Origin: Prevotellaceae bacterium UBA1726
Lineage (GTDB): Bacteria > Bacteroidota > Bacteroidia > Bacteroidales > Bacteroidaceae
Direction of reading: 5' to 3'
Assembly (NCBI GenBank): GCA_002316005.1
Contig: DCIM01000038.1
Location: forward strand, 1 to 40,983
Length of the DNA: 40,983 nucleotides
Position 1 is the first letter of the stretch; each line of letters begins with the position of its first letter. A program made the position numbers and the translations under genes. Below the pieces are notes generated by a model. It saw only the letters and a list, made by a program, of their open reading frames with translations. It ran no database searches and was not told where the DNA came from. This document shows, one piece after another, positions 15,847 through 24,700 of this stretch.

Positions 15847-16665
15847 TTAGAAACTGTCAAGCCATGCCTTCAGGTTCATCAGCATTTCAATGTGATAGGC
15901 AAAATTGGCCCCAATGCCCCAACCATGTCCACCGTCAGGATAAACCATAAGCGAAGCAGGCACATCGTGCTTGTAGAGTTCGAAGTAGTAGTTCACGCCA
16001 TTTGCCGGTACCACCACATCATCATCGTCAGAAAGGCAGATGAATGCGCGAGGAGTGGTGCGCGACACCTGAATGTCGTTGCTGTAGTTAGTCTCGTCCT
16101 TCTTCTTTGCCTTCTGTCCGAGCAGGTTGTCGTGACTGCCCTTGTGGGTGAACTCAGGGTCCATTGTTATGACAGGATAGAACAGAATCTGGAAGTCGGG
16201 CTTTGCGTCAGGTTTTGCGTGAGTGGCGATAGTAGAAGCCAGATGTCCACCCGCCGAAGAACCCATGATACCCACATCGTTAGGGTTGATGTGCCAGTTT
16301 TCGGCATTTGCGCGCACCAGTCGCATAGCCTGTTCAGCATCAGAGATAGGAATATCCTTATTGCCGTGAGGCATACGGTATTTCAGGACGATGACTGCTA
16401 TTCCCTGGCGGTTGAAGAACGAAGCCCAGTCCTTACCCTCATGACCAATGGCCAGTCCGCTATAGCCACCACCCGGACAAATCACAACGGCACGACCAGA
16501 AGCCTTTGTGGCCTGAGGCAGATAGACGAAAACCTTTGCTGTGTCGCTCGAATCCTTGGTCTTTACGGCAGGCTTGCCCTTCCAGAGGTTCAGTTCGAAT
16601 TGCTGCTGTGCATTGATGGTAAGTGTGGCCATAATCATGGCAAAGAGGAATAGTAATCTTTTCAT
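15847..16665 (-). CDS. Secreted alpha/beta-hydrolase esterase
   Basis: A 272-aa exported alpha/beta-hydrolase, probably a carbohydrate (acetyl or feruloyl-type) esterase. The start at MKRLLFLFAMIM is chosen because a promoter overlaps the longer open frame. Signal peptide about 1-19 (NAQ region). The oxyanion-loop motif CPGGGYSG lies at about 66. The nucleophile serine is in GSSAGGH, the acid is likely in SDDDDVVVP, and the base histidine is in GGHGWG near the end. This order fits small Bacteroidetes xylan/pectin acetylesterase-like proteins. It is first in an operon with two PI-PLC genes and has a -33/-7 promoter at 16719-16748. The substrate is uncertain. Confidence 0.85.
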   Translation of the reverse strand: MKRLLFLFAMIMATLTINAQQQFELNLWKGKPAVKTKDSSDTAKVFVYLPQATKASGRAVVICPGGGYSGLAIGHEGKDWASFFNRQGIAVIVLKYRMPHGNKDIPISDAEQAMRLVRANAENWHINPNDVGIMGSSAGGHLASTIATHAKPDAKPDFQILFYPVITMDPEFTHKGSHDNLLGQKAKKKDETNYSNDIQVSRTTPRAFICLSDDDDVVVPANGVNYYFELYKHDVPASLMVYPDGGHGWGIGANFAYHIEMLMNLKAWLDSF

Positions 16666-16718
16666 TTTTATGTCAGTTGTTTCTTTGTTTACAAATTGAA
16701 GTTGTGCAAAGCACACTA

Positions 16719-16748
16719 CAAAGATACAAATTTTCGCCGAAAAGCAAA
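16719..16748 (-). promoter_or_regulatory. Promoter of the esterase/PI-PLC operon
   Basis: Minus-strand TTTG (16748-16745), an 18-nt spacer, then TATCTTTG (16726-16719). It overlaps the sdaA promoter region on the other strand. Confidence 0.65.
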
Positions 16749-16764
16749 AGATAACGCCCAAAGT

Positions 16765-16796
16765 TTTGCATTTATTGGGAATAATGACTATATTTG
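16765..16796 (+). promoter_or_regulatory. Promoter of sdaA
   Basis: TTTG (16765-16768), a 20-nt spacer, then TATATTTG (16789-16796), 52 nt before the sdaA start. This is a near-ideal Bacteroidota promoter, arranged back to back with the esterase promoter. Confidence 0.75.
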
Positions 16797-16848
16797 CACA
16801 TTGAGGAATGCAGTATTCCTTTTACTATATAACCAACAATTCAATAAA

Positions 16849-18057
16849 ATGAAGTCACTCCGTGAATTATATCGCATAGGCAAAGGTCCTTCAAGTTCGC
16901 ACACTATGGGTCCTCGCAAGGCAGCAGAGATGTTTCTTGAGAAGAATCCCGATGCAGCCAGTTTCATTGTAACCCTCTACGGTTCGCTTGCCGCAACAGG
17001 CAAAGGTCACTTGACCGACCGTGCCATCCTTGATGTCCTTGAGCCAGTGGCACCAGTCACTATCGATTGGCAGGCACAGACCGTATTGCCATTCCATCCA
17101 AACGGCATGAACTATAAGGCCCTGGATAAAGACGGCAATGTGGTGGACGACTGGACTGTGTTCAGCGTAGGTGGTGGAGCCCTTGCCGAAGAAGGGAAGA
17201 AAGGTGCCGACAGTCCTGATGTCTATAATATGGACAAGATTCTCGACATCATTCGTTACTGTCGCAAGAACGGTCGCACACTATGGGAATATGTAGAGGA
17301 ATGTGAAGGTCCGGAGATTTGGGATTACCTCAGAGAGGTGTGGGCAGTGATGCGCGATGCCGTTGAACGAGGCATAATGGCCGAAGGAGTACTCCCTGGT
17401 CCGCTTCATCTTCAGCGCAAAGCCGCCAACTATCATATCAAGGCCTCAGGCTACACAGCATCCCTGCATAGTAGGGGACTGGTGTTCTCGTATGCCCTTG
17501 CTGTTAGTGAGGAGAATGCAGGCGGAGGAACCATTGTCACAGCACCAACATGTGGTTCGTGTGGTGTTCTTCCTGGTGTGTTGTATCACTTGTGGAAAAG
17601 TCGTAACTTCCCAGAGACACGAATGCTCCACGCCCTTGCCACAGCCGGATTGATAGGAAACATTGCCAAGCATTCAGCATCTATCTCTGGTGCAGAGGCT
17701 GGTTGTCAGGCAGAGGTTGGAGTGGCTTGCGCTATGGCTTCAGCCGCTTCGTGTCAGTTGTTTGGCGGAAGTCCGAAGCAGATTGAATATGCCGCAGAGA
17801 TGGGACTTGAGCATCACCTCGGTTTGACCTGCGACCCAGTTTGCGGACTCGTTCAGGTTCCTTGCATTGAGCGTAACGCCTATGCCGCAGCCCGCGCAAT
17901 GGATTGTAATATCTATTCATCGTTCACCGATGGAAATCACCTTGTAAGTTATGACCATATCCTTGAAGTGATGATGCAGACAGGAAAGGACCTTCCTTCA
18001 ATCTATCGCGAGACGAGCGAAGGCGGTATGGCAAAGAACTATCAGCAGATGGAGTAA
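16849..18057 (+). CDS. sdaA: Iron-sulfur L-serine ammonia-lyase (L-serine dehydratase)
   Basis: Converts L-serine to pyruvate and ammonia in the cytoplasm using a 4Fe-4S cluster. The 402-aa single-chain form starts at MKSLRELYRIGKGPSSSHT, 52 nt downstream of a strong promoter; the open frame upstream is non-coding. The N-terminal beta domain has GPSSSHTMGPRKAAEMF. The catalytic alpha domain has AGGGTIVTAPTCGSCGVLPG, SISGAEAGCQAEVG and CDPVCGLVQVPCIERNA, which supply the cluster cysteines. FTDGNHLVSYD lies near the C-terminus. It is followed by a hairpin terminator, so it appears monocistronic. The call is secure at the family level. Confidence 0.95.
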   Translation: MKSLRELYRIGKGPSSSHTMGPRKAAEMFLEKNPDAASFIVTLYGSLAATGKGHLTDRAILDVLEPVAPVTIDWQAQTVLPFHPNGMNYKALDKDGNVVDDWTVFSVGGGALAEEGKKGADSPDVYNMDKILDIIRYCRKNGRTLWEYVEECEGPEIWDYLREVWAVMRDAVERGIMAEGVLPGPLHLQRKAANYHIKASGYTASLHSRGLVFSYALAVSEENAGGGTIVTAPTCGSCGVLPGVLYHLWKSRNFPETRMLHALATAGLIGNIAKHSASISGAEAGCQAEVGVACAMASAASCQLFGGSPKQIEYAAEMGLEHHLGLTCDPVCGLVQVPCIERNAYAAARAMDCNIYSSFTDGNHLVSYDHILEVMMQTGKDLPSIYRETSEGGMAKNYQQME

Positions 18058-18093
18058 TGCCCCTCACCGTCTCCCCCGAGGGGGAGAGAAAAG

Positions 18094-18132
18094 AAAACCC
18101 CTTCTGGCGAAATGACCGGAAGGGGATTTTTT
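18094..18132 (+). terminator. Intrinsic terminator after sdaA
   Basis: CCCCTTCTGG pairs with CCGGAAGGGG (one G-U pair), loop CGAAATGA, followed by a T6 run. It is preceded at 18061-18088 by a C-rich/G-rich palindrome of the dispersed kind also seen at 4541, 36676 and 37447. Confidence 0.8.
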
Positions 18133-18135
18133 ATG

Positions 18136-18162
18136 TGTTGTTGGGGAGCGGAGCGACGCCCC
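18136..18162. repeat. 27-nt element near the 3' end of a glycosidase gene, copy 2
   Basis: Matches 7-33 at 24 of 27 positions. It lies 5 nt beyond the stop of the minus-strand GH2 gene, the same placement as copy 1 relative to the GH76 gene. Confidence 0.5.
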
Positions 18163-18167
18163 AAATA

Positions 18168-21100
18168 TTACTTATTCAGCGAGAGGCGGAGTTTGAAGTG
18201 ATGAGGTTCCTCAGATACACGATAGATAGGGAGAGTGTCAACATCAGCACCACACGAAGCATTACCCACACCACGACTTGCACCATCAAGATGAAGAAGG
18301 ATGAACGGACGCTTTGTGAGTTCCCACTGATGGTCGGCATTCGTAAGGTCCTCATCTGTATAAGGCAGAGCCGAGAACGATACCTCACCCTCAGTCTCAA
18401 TCTTCAGGGCAGTTCCCTTACCATCGTTAAGCACCAGTTCGCGCAAACCCTCATGACCACCTGTCTGCTGTGGTTTCACATATTGCCAAACCTGCTCATC
18501 TACAGTCGATTGATAACGGCCAATCATACAACCATCCTTACGGTCGTTGTAGTTTTCCCAAGGACCATAAGCATAATAATCGATGTTGGTGAGTTCGGCA
18601 GGAACCTTGAGCGAAATACCCGCACGACGAAGGTCGCCAGAATGAGGGATTATCTTTACATCCACGTCAACAGTTCCGTTTGCGTTGAACACGTATTCAA
18701 TCTGCTCGTCAGCAATGCTTCCCTTACGAGTTGTACGAATCATCTTGCCATGAGTCTCGATTGTACCTTCAGCCTCAAGACCATTCTCAGTCTTGTTGAA
18801 TCGGCGGTCGTTTTCATTCCAACGATAGTTGTCGAAGACGAATCCACCCTTCTCGGCAATAACCTCCTTACCACCAATGACAAGTGATGTCAGTTGGGCA
18901 GACTTTGCATCAAACACAGCCACAGTCTGCTTTGTCTTTACGGTCACAGTCTCAGGAGTCCTCTCCATCTTGAACTTGCTCGCCTTCTCTGCAGAAAGAG
19001 CAGGACGCTCGCTGATGGTGAATTGCTTCTGAGCCACCACATGACCAGCCTCGGAATGGCGGTTAGCGTTTTTCTGCTCAACGAAGAGGTTCAGCAGAGC
19101 CTCGCTATTGTCAGCATTGATAGAGAACATCTTGTCGCAACTCTCGCCAGGTGCTGTTGAAGGCAGTTCCAAAGAGGCATTTGTGACAACATCGCCATTG
19201 ATGACAACCTCATAGCGCAGTTTGAATTCATCGAGGTTGGTGAATGCGTATTTGTTCTTGAGGGCAACAACGATATTGCCGTTGTTGTTCTCCTTCAATT
19301 CAAAACCAACAAACTGATGAGCCGCCTTCACCTCAGCCAGTTTTGGACTCTCCTCGCGAGTAGGGAGTAGAACACCATTACAACAGAAGTTGCCCTGATG
19401 AGGACCAGGATAGTCATAACCCGTAGTGATGACTTTCTTACCCTCCTTGAGGAGTTGTGGGTCGTAGATGCCCTGGTCAACCCAGTCCCAGATACAACCA
19501 CCGATAGTGGCATTTGAAGCCTCCATGATGTCCCAGTATTCTTTCAGGTTACCAATGGCATTACCCATGGCGTGAGCATACTCACAGAGGAACATCGGTT
19601 TGTCGAGATTGCTTGTGTTCTCGTTCATCCACTTCATGCCCGGATACATCTTCGAATAGAAATCGCTGTAAGCCGAACCGCCATAAGGTTTGTCTATACG
19701 CGTACCTTCATAATGAATAGGGCGTGAGTCAAGCGCACGAGCAGTATCGTAGCAATCCTTGAAGTTCTTGCCCGCACCACATTCATTACCCATACTCCAC
19801 ATCACGACAGAAGCATGATTGCGGTCGCGAGTGACAAGACGGGTGATACGGTCGCAGAAGGCAGGAACCCAACTGTCCATCTCGGAAATCTTCTGGTTGG
19901 CATGATCCTCCACATCACCCTCATCGCAGCAATAGAGTCCGTAGTAGTCGAACATGGCATACATACGCGCCGCATTAGGATAATGCGATGTACGGATGGT
20001 GTTTATGTTGTTCTGTTTCATCAGCAGCACATCCTTGAGCATTGACTCAGTAGGAACGGCACGACCATAGAGAGGGTCGGAGTCATGGCGGTTGACACCC
20101 TTGAAGAACACACGCTTACCATTGATATACACGAGTGAGTTCTCAATCTTTATCTCGCGGAAACCGTATTTCGTTGAGAATGCCATCTCCTCCTTGCCCT
20201 CAGCATTCTTCTGAACGACACGAACGGTGTAGAGGTTTGGAGTCTCAGCCGACCAAGTCTTCACATTGCTCACAGCAAACGAGAGGTTTACAATTTCAGT
20301 AGCGTTCTTCGCAAACGAAACCGTTGCCTCCTTAGTTGCCACGAGTCGGTCGTCAGTGTCGTACAATCCAACGCAGACACGCTTTGTGGCAGTAGAAAGA
20401 TCGCGGTTGTCGAGTTCGAGGCGCACATTCATCTCAGCCTTGGTGTAGTTGTCCGAGAGGGTAGAGGTGATGTAATGATCGCGAACAGAAACCATTGGCA
20501 CATTATAGAGATAGACATCGCGGAAGATACCACTCATGCGGAACATATCCTGACACTCGAGGTAAGAACCGTCACTCCAGCGGAACACCTGAACGGCAAG
20601 AGTGTTGTCGCCCTTCTCAAGATACTTTGTGAGGTCGAATTCCGCCACATTGTTTGCACCCTGAGTGTAGCCCACATACTTACCGTTGAGCCACACGAAA
20701 GCAGCACTGTAGATACCACCGAAATGGATGAATGTGCGCTGACCGTCCCAGTTCTCAGGAACAGAGAAATGAGTCAGATACGAACCAACAGGATTGATGC
20801 TGTATTCCTTTCCGTCATCGTTGTAGCCAGGACGGAAATTGATGAATGGAGGAGTGTTGTCGTGAGGATACTCCACATTGCAGTAGATAGGAACATCATA
20901 GCCCTGCATCTCCCAGTTTGAAGGAACAGGAATCTCATCCCACTTACTTGCGTCAAAGCCTTTCTCGAAGAATGTGGTCGGTTTGTTGAGAGGAGTACTT
21001 ACGAGATTGAACTTCCAACGGCCGTTGAGCGACTGGAAACGATTGTTCACAGGTACAGTCCAAGGAGTAGCATAATAAGCTTTGTCGGCAAGCATCGCCT

Positions 21101-21686
21101 TTTCGCTTGAATAAGGCATATAAGTGGCAATGCCCTTTTCCTTGTTCTGACCGAACATTGTCTCGTCCTCCCACATCTCGTACTTGCCCGTGATGCCGTA
21201 TTTCTGCGCCACCGTTTCTTCTGTTTTAACAGAAGACGCCTTGATGGCAAACTGCACCGCCTTACCCAGGGCGTTAATCTGCTCACGAGCAACAAGGGCG
21301 AGTTTACCGTTCTTCACAGCAAGGACAAGATTTGGCTGATTGGCAGGCGAAAGGATGTTTGCCTTTCCGCTGACAGCGATTTTCCACAACTGAGCCTCGT
21401 CAGAACCGTTCTTCTCGGCAACAGCAACATTCGCGCCGTCAGCACGAAGTCCGGTCTTTCCGTCAATGTCGAAGATACGCCACGAACCAGAGAGGTCGTC
21501 GAGGTAGCAATGGATTGGCGCATCCTCCGCTTTCTGGTCGTATAAACCCGCACCAGAAGCAGTGATTCCTAAGGCACGGTTGTTTTGTAGTGAAATGATG
21601 TTGTAATACCCACTCTCCGTTGCTGTCTGCGCATAGGAAAGAAGGCATGAAATCAATGAAATGAAGAATAGAATAGGTCGTTTCAT
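18168..21686 (-). CDS. Secreted GH2 beta-galactosidase (LacZ-like) with N-terminal ricin-like domain
   Basis: A 1172-aa exported glycosidase, most likely a beta-galactosidase. Signal peptide 1-19 (SYA|QTA). Residues about 22-150 look ricin-like (SGYYNIISLQNNRALGI, SWRIFDIDGK, AQLWKIA). LacZ-type architecture begins near 200: the sugar-binding domain (NRFQSLNGRWKFNLV, PSNWEMQGYDVPIYCNVEYP), an Ig-like domain and the TIM barrel (VNRHDSDPLYGRAVP, IRTSHYPNAARMYAMFDYYGLY). Acid/base is E635 in MWSMGNECG and nucleophile is E702 in FLCEYAHAMGNA. The C-terminal small-chain domain has YAYGPWENYNDRKDG. It is longer than E. coli LacZ mainly because of the extra N-terminal module. It follows the hybrid two-component regulator by 20 nt and is probably its co-transcribed target. 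Confidence 0.92.
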   Translation of the reverse strand: MKRPILFFISLISCLLSYAQTATESGYYNIISLQNNRALGITASGAGLYDQKAEDAPIHCYLDDLSGSWRIFDIDGKTGLRADGANVAVAEKNGSDEAQLWKIAVSGKANILSPANQPNLVLAVKNGKLALVAREQINALGKAVQFAIKASSVKTEETVAQKYGITGKYEMWEDETMFGQNKEKGIATYMPYSSEKAMLADKAYYATPWTVPVNNRFQSLNGRWKFNLVSTPLNKPTTFFEKGFDASKWDEIPVPSNWEMQGYDVPIYCNVEYPHDNTPPFINFRPGYNDDGKEYSINPVGSYLTHFSVPENWDGQRTFIHFGGIYSAAFVWLNGKYVGYTQGANNVAEFDLTKYLEKGDNTLAVQVFRWSDGSYLECQDMFRMSGIFRDVYLYNVPMVSVRDHYITSTLSDNYTKAEMNVRLELDNRDLSTATKRVCVGLYDTDDRLVATKEATVSFAKNATEIVNLSFAVSNVKTWSAETPNLYTVRVVQKNAEGKEEMAFSTKYGFREIKIENSLVYINGKRVFFKGVNRHDSDPLYGRAVPTESMLKDVLLMKQNNINTIRTSHYPNAARMYAMFDYYGLYCCDEGDVEDHANQKISEMDSWVPAFCDRITRLVTRDRNHASVVMWSMGNECGAGKNFKDCYDTARALDSRPIHYEGTRIDKPYGGSAYSDFYSKMYPGMKWMNENTSNLDKPMFLCEYAHAMGNAIGNLKEYWDIMEASNATIGGCIWDWVDQGIYDPQLLKEGKKVITTGYDYPGPHQGNFCCNGVLLPTREESPKLAEVKAAHQFVGFELKENNNGNIVVALKNKYAFTNLDEFKLRYEVVINGDVVTNASLELPSTAPGESCDKMFSINADNSEALLNLFVEQKNANRHSEAGHVVAQKQFTISERPALSAEKASKFKMERTPETVTVKTKQTVAVFDAKSAQLTSLVIGGKEVIAEKGGFVFDNYRWNENDRRFNKTENGLEAEGTIETHGKMIRTTRKGSIADEQIEYVFNANGTVDVDVKIIPHSGDLRRAGISLKVPAELTNIDYYAYGPWENYNDRKDGCMIGRYQSTVDEQVWQYVKPQQTGGHEGLRELVLNDGKGTALKIETEGEVSFSALPYTDEDLTNADHQWELTKRPFILLHLDGASRGVGNASCGADVDTLPIYRVSEEPHHFKLRLSLNK

Positions 21687-21706
21687 ATTGTATTATTTGT
21701 TAGTTG

Positions 21707-24700
21707 CTATTCAGCTTTAGGTTTTTTGTCATCAGGCAGAGCGATATATTCAGAAGGACTCACGCCAACGAATTTCTTGAATACCTTCGAGAAATAGTTA
21801 GGGTCGGAGAATCCGCTGTTGTAAGCCGACTCAGCCACATTATAGCCCTGACGTAGCAATTCGCAAGCCTTGTCGAGTCGTTTCTTGCGAATGAAGTCGC
21901 CCATTGACATATCCATCAGCGAGCGCATCTTTGTGTGGAGCAGCGAACGACTGATGCTGAGGCTGTCGGTGATGGTACTTATTGACAGATTGCTGTTGCC
22001 GATGTTTGCGTCAACAATGTCGTTGATGTCCTTGATGAACTTCTGGTCGAGAACTGTAAGCGTAGAGGTGCTGACCTCAATCTCCGCAGAGTTGGCAATC
22101 TCCACCTGTCTCTTCTTCTGGAGAGAGATGATGTTCTTAATCTGGAGTTCGAGGATTTCAGGTTCAAAAGGCTTTGAGACATACGACTCAGCACCGCTCT
22201 TGTAACCCTCCACCACATCATCAGCCTCGCTCTTGGCAGTAAGCAGGATTACAGGGATATGACTCGTCTCCATATCACCCTTCAGAGTACGGCATAGTTC
22301 TATACCATCCATCTCAGGCATCATCACATCAGATACCACCAACTGGATGTTCTCTTTGTGGGCAATCTCGAGAGCCTCACGACCGTTGCGCGCAATAAGA
22401 ACATTGTACTCGCGCGAGAAATATGTAGAGAGGAATGTGAGCAAGTCCTCGTTGTCATCAACAATGAGAATTGTCATCTGTCCTTCTTCATGTTCCTTTG
22501 AATCCATTTCCTCGTCAGAGCCCAAAGAGAGGTCGTTCATCGACTGCGAGAACTTGTATTCGGCAATAGGTACAAGAACCTTGTCCTCGGTGATGTAACT
22601 TGTTGGAGCAAAGGCATCATCCGAAACATTCAGCATTACAGTGAAAGAACTGCCCTTGCCCAGTTCTGTGTCGAGAGTCACTTCGCCCTTGTGCACATCA
22701 ATGAGTCGCTTCACCAATGGAAGGCCGATTCCCCAACCGCTGTTGTTCATGTTGAAGCCACGCTTTGTCTGATAGTAGCGTCCCCAGATATTGTCTTTCT
22801 CCTCAGGAGCAATACCGATACCCGTATCAGTGACGCTGAACTTCAGATAAGTATCCTTGTTCATGCTCACGATGGCCGCCTTCACCTTCACGCTTCCACC
22901 TTCAGGAGTGAACTTGATGGCGTTAGAGAGAAGGTTGTTCAGAATCTTCTCCACATACGAAGGCGAGAACCACGCCTCCTCACCATTATTTTCGCAATCG
23001 ACACTCAACAGCAGTTTCTTGTCCTTTGCCAGTTCGTGGAAAGAAAGCACATTCAATCGGATAAACTCCAACGGATTGCCTTTCTGCACATAGAATGGGA
23101 ACTTCGCCGTCTCAACTTTGTTGAATGTGACGAGTTCGTTGATGAGGCCCTCAATCTTCTTTGAGTTCTTAATGGCAATGTCGAGATTCTTGCGCGACTC
23201 ACTGCTCAGTTCCTCTTTGTTAATCACTTTCAGCGGAGCCATGATGAGCGACAATGGAGTCTTCAATTCGTGAGAGACAGAAGTGAAGAAATCGAACTTA
23301 GCCTGGTCGAGTTGCTTCAACTGCTCCTTCTCCACATTGGCAATGCGTACAGCCTCGTGAGCCTTGATACGAGTATTAAGAATCTTGTAGACAATGTAGG
23401 CAAGGATACCAAAAAGCAACAGATAAAGCAGATAAGCCCAGAATGAGCGATAGAACGGAGGACTGACAATAATCTTCACGCTCTTCACCGGACTCTCGTC
23501 CCACTCGGCATTGCTGTTCTTTGCGCGGATATGCACAGTGTAGGAACCAGGAGCGAGGTTATAACCGATGAACTTCCTCTCACCGCCAGTCGCACGCCAA
23601 GTCTTGTCAAATCCATCTATCTTTATCTGATACTCTATTGAAGCATTTGCCTCAGGTTCTATTGCGCAGAACTCGAAACTGAATGATTTCGCCTGATCAT
23701 AAGAGAGGCGGATCTCCTTCACAGTATCAATATTACCCTTCAGAGGCGAACCCTCGGTAGCACCGTTATACACTACATTGTTTATAGTGAGGTTCTTCAG
23801 GTGGACAGTGATCTTTACCTTCTGACCATGCAGTTTCGTTGGCGAGAAAGTGACAAGTCCATTAACTGTACCGAAGAGCATATCACCATTGCTCGCAAGG
23901 AGCGAGGAAGCAAAGTTAAACTGATTTGTAGGCAATCCGTCCTCAACAGAGAACTTTACCATACTCTTGTCCTTTGGAGAGTAGCGGTAGAGTCCCATAC
24001 TTGAAGAAATCCACATATAGCCTTCTTTATCGCCGTTTATCGAACAAATACAGCTCTTCTCTGGGAAGATGGCATTCTTGAATGTCAGCAGATTCTTTCT
24101 CTCTGCATCGAAATACTGAATACCGTTGTTGTTGGTACCCACCCAGATGGTGCCGTCCTTGTCTTCGTACAGACAAGTGATGAAGTTGTCGTGCAAAGGC
24201 GAATTCTCGTCCTTATGTGTCCACTCCGATATTTTGCCCGTCTTGCTGTTTACGAAATACAAACCATCGCCGTTTGTTCCCGCCCAGATATTGTCCTGAT
24301 GGTCGATTCGTAATGTGTAGACGAAATAGTCGCCCAGAATCCTATGTTTTATTTTCTTGAACACATCATGCTGTTCGTCATAGTAGCAAAGACCCTGTGT
24401 TGTTGCTGCCCAGAGGCGACCGTTCTTCTGCCTTGCCATTCCAAAGACAGAGGCAATGTTTGGAATACCTTTGCCTTCGTAGCGCTCTACACTGCCCGAA
24501 CTGAGGTTATACTTGAACAAACCATTTCGGAATGTACCAATCCACATGTCCTTGTTATCTTTGTCATAGAGCAGTGTGTGGACATTGGTGCCAAGGTTTG
24601 GTATCTTCGTGAAAGCAGTGAAGGTGGACGATGCCGCATCAAAGATACTCACACCTCCGTCCTCAGTGGCAATCCAATAAGTGCCAGGTGCTGTCTCGGC

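Noticed and set aside
15802..16653. 283-codon plus-strand frame opposite the esterase
   Set aside because: The esterase has signal peptide, catalytic motifs and promoter. The antisense frame starts inside the PI-PLC gene and has no signal of its own.
18057..18887. 276-codon plus-strand frame running from the sdaA end into the GH2 gene
   Set aside because: It crosses the sdaA terminator and is antisense to the conserved GH2 C-terminal domain.
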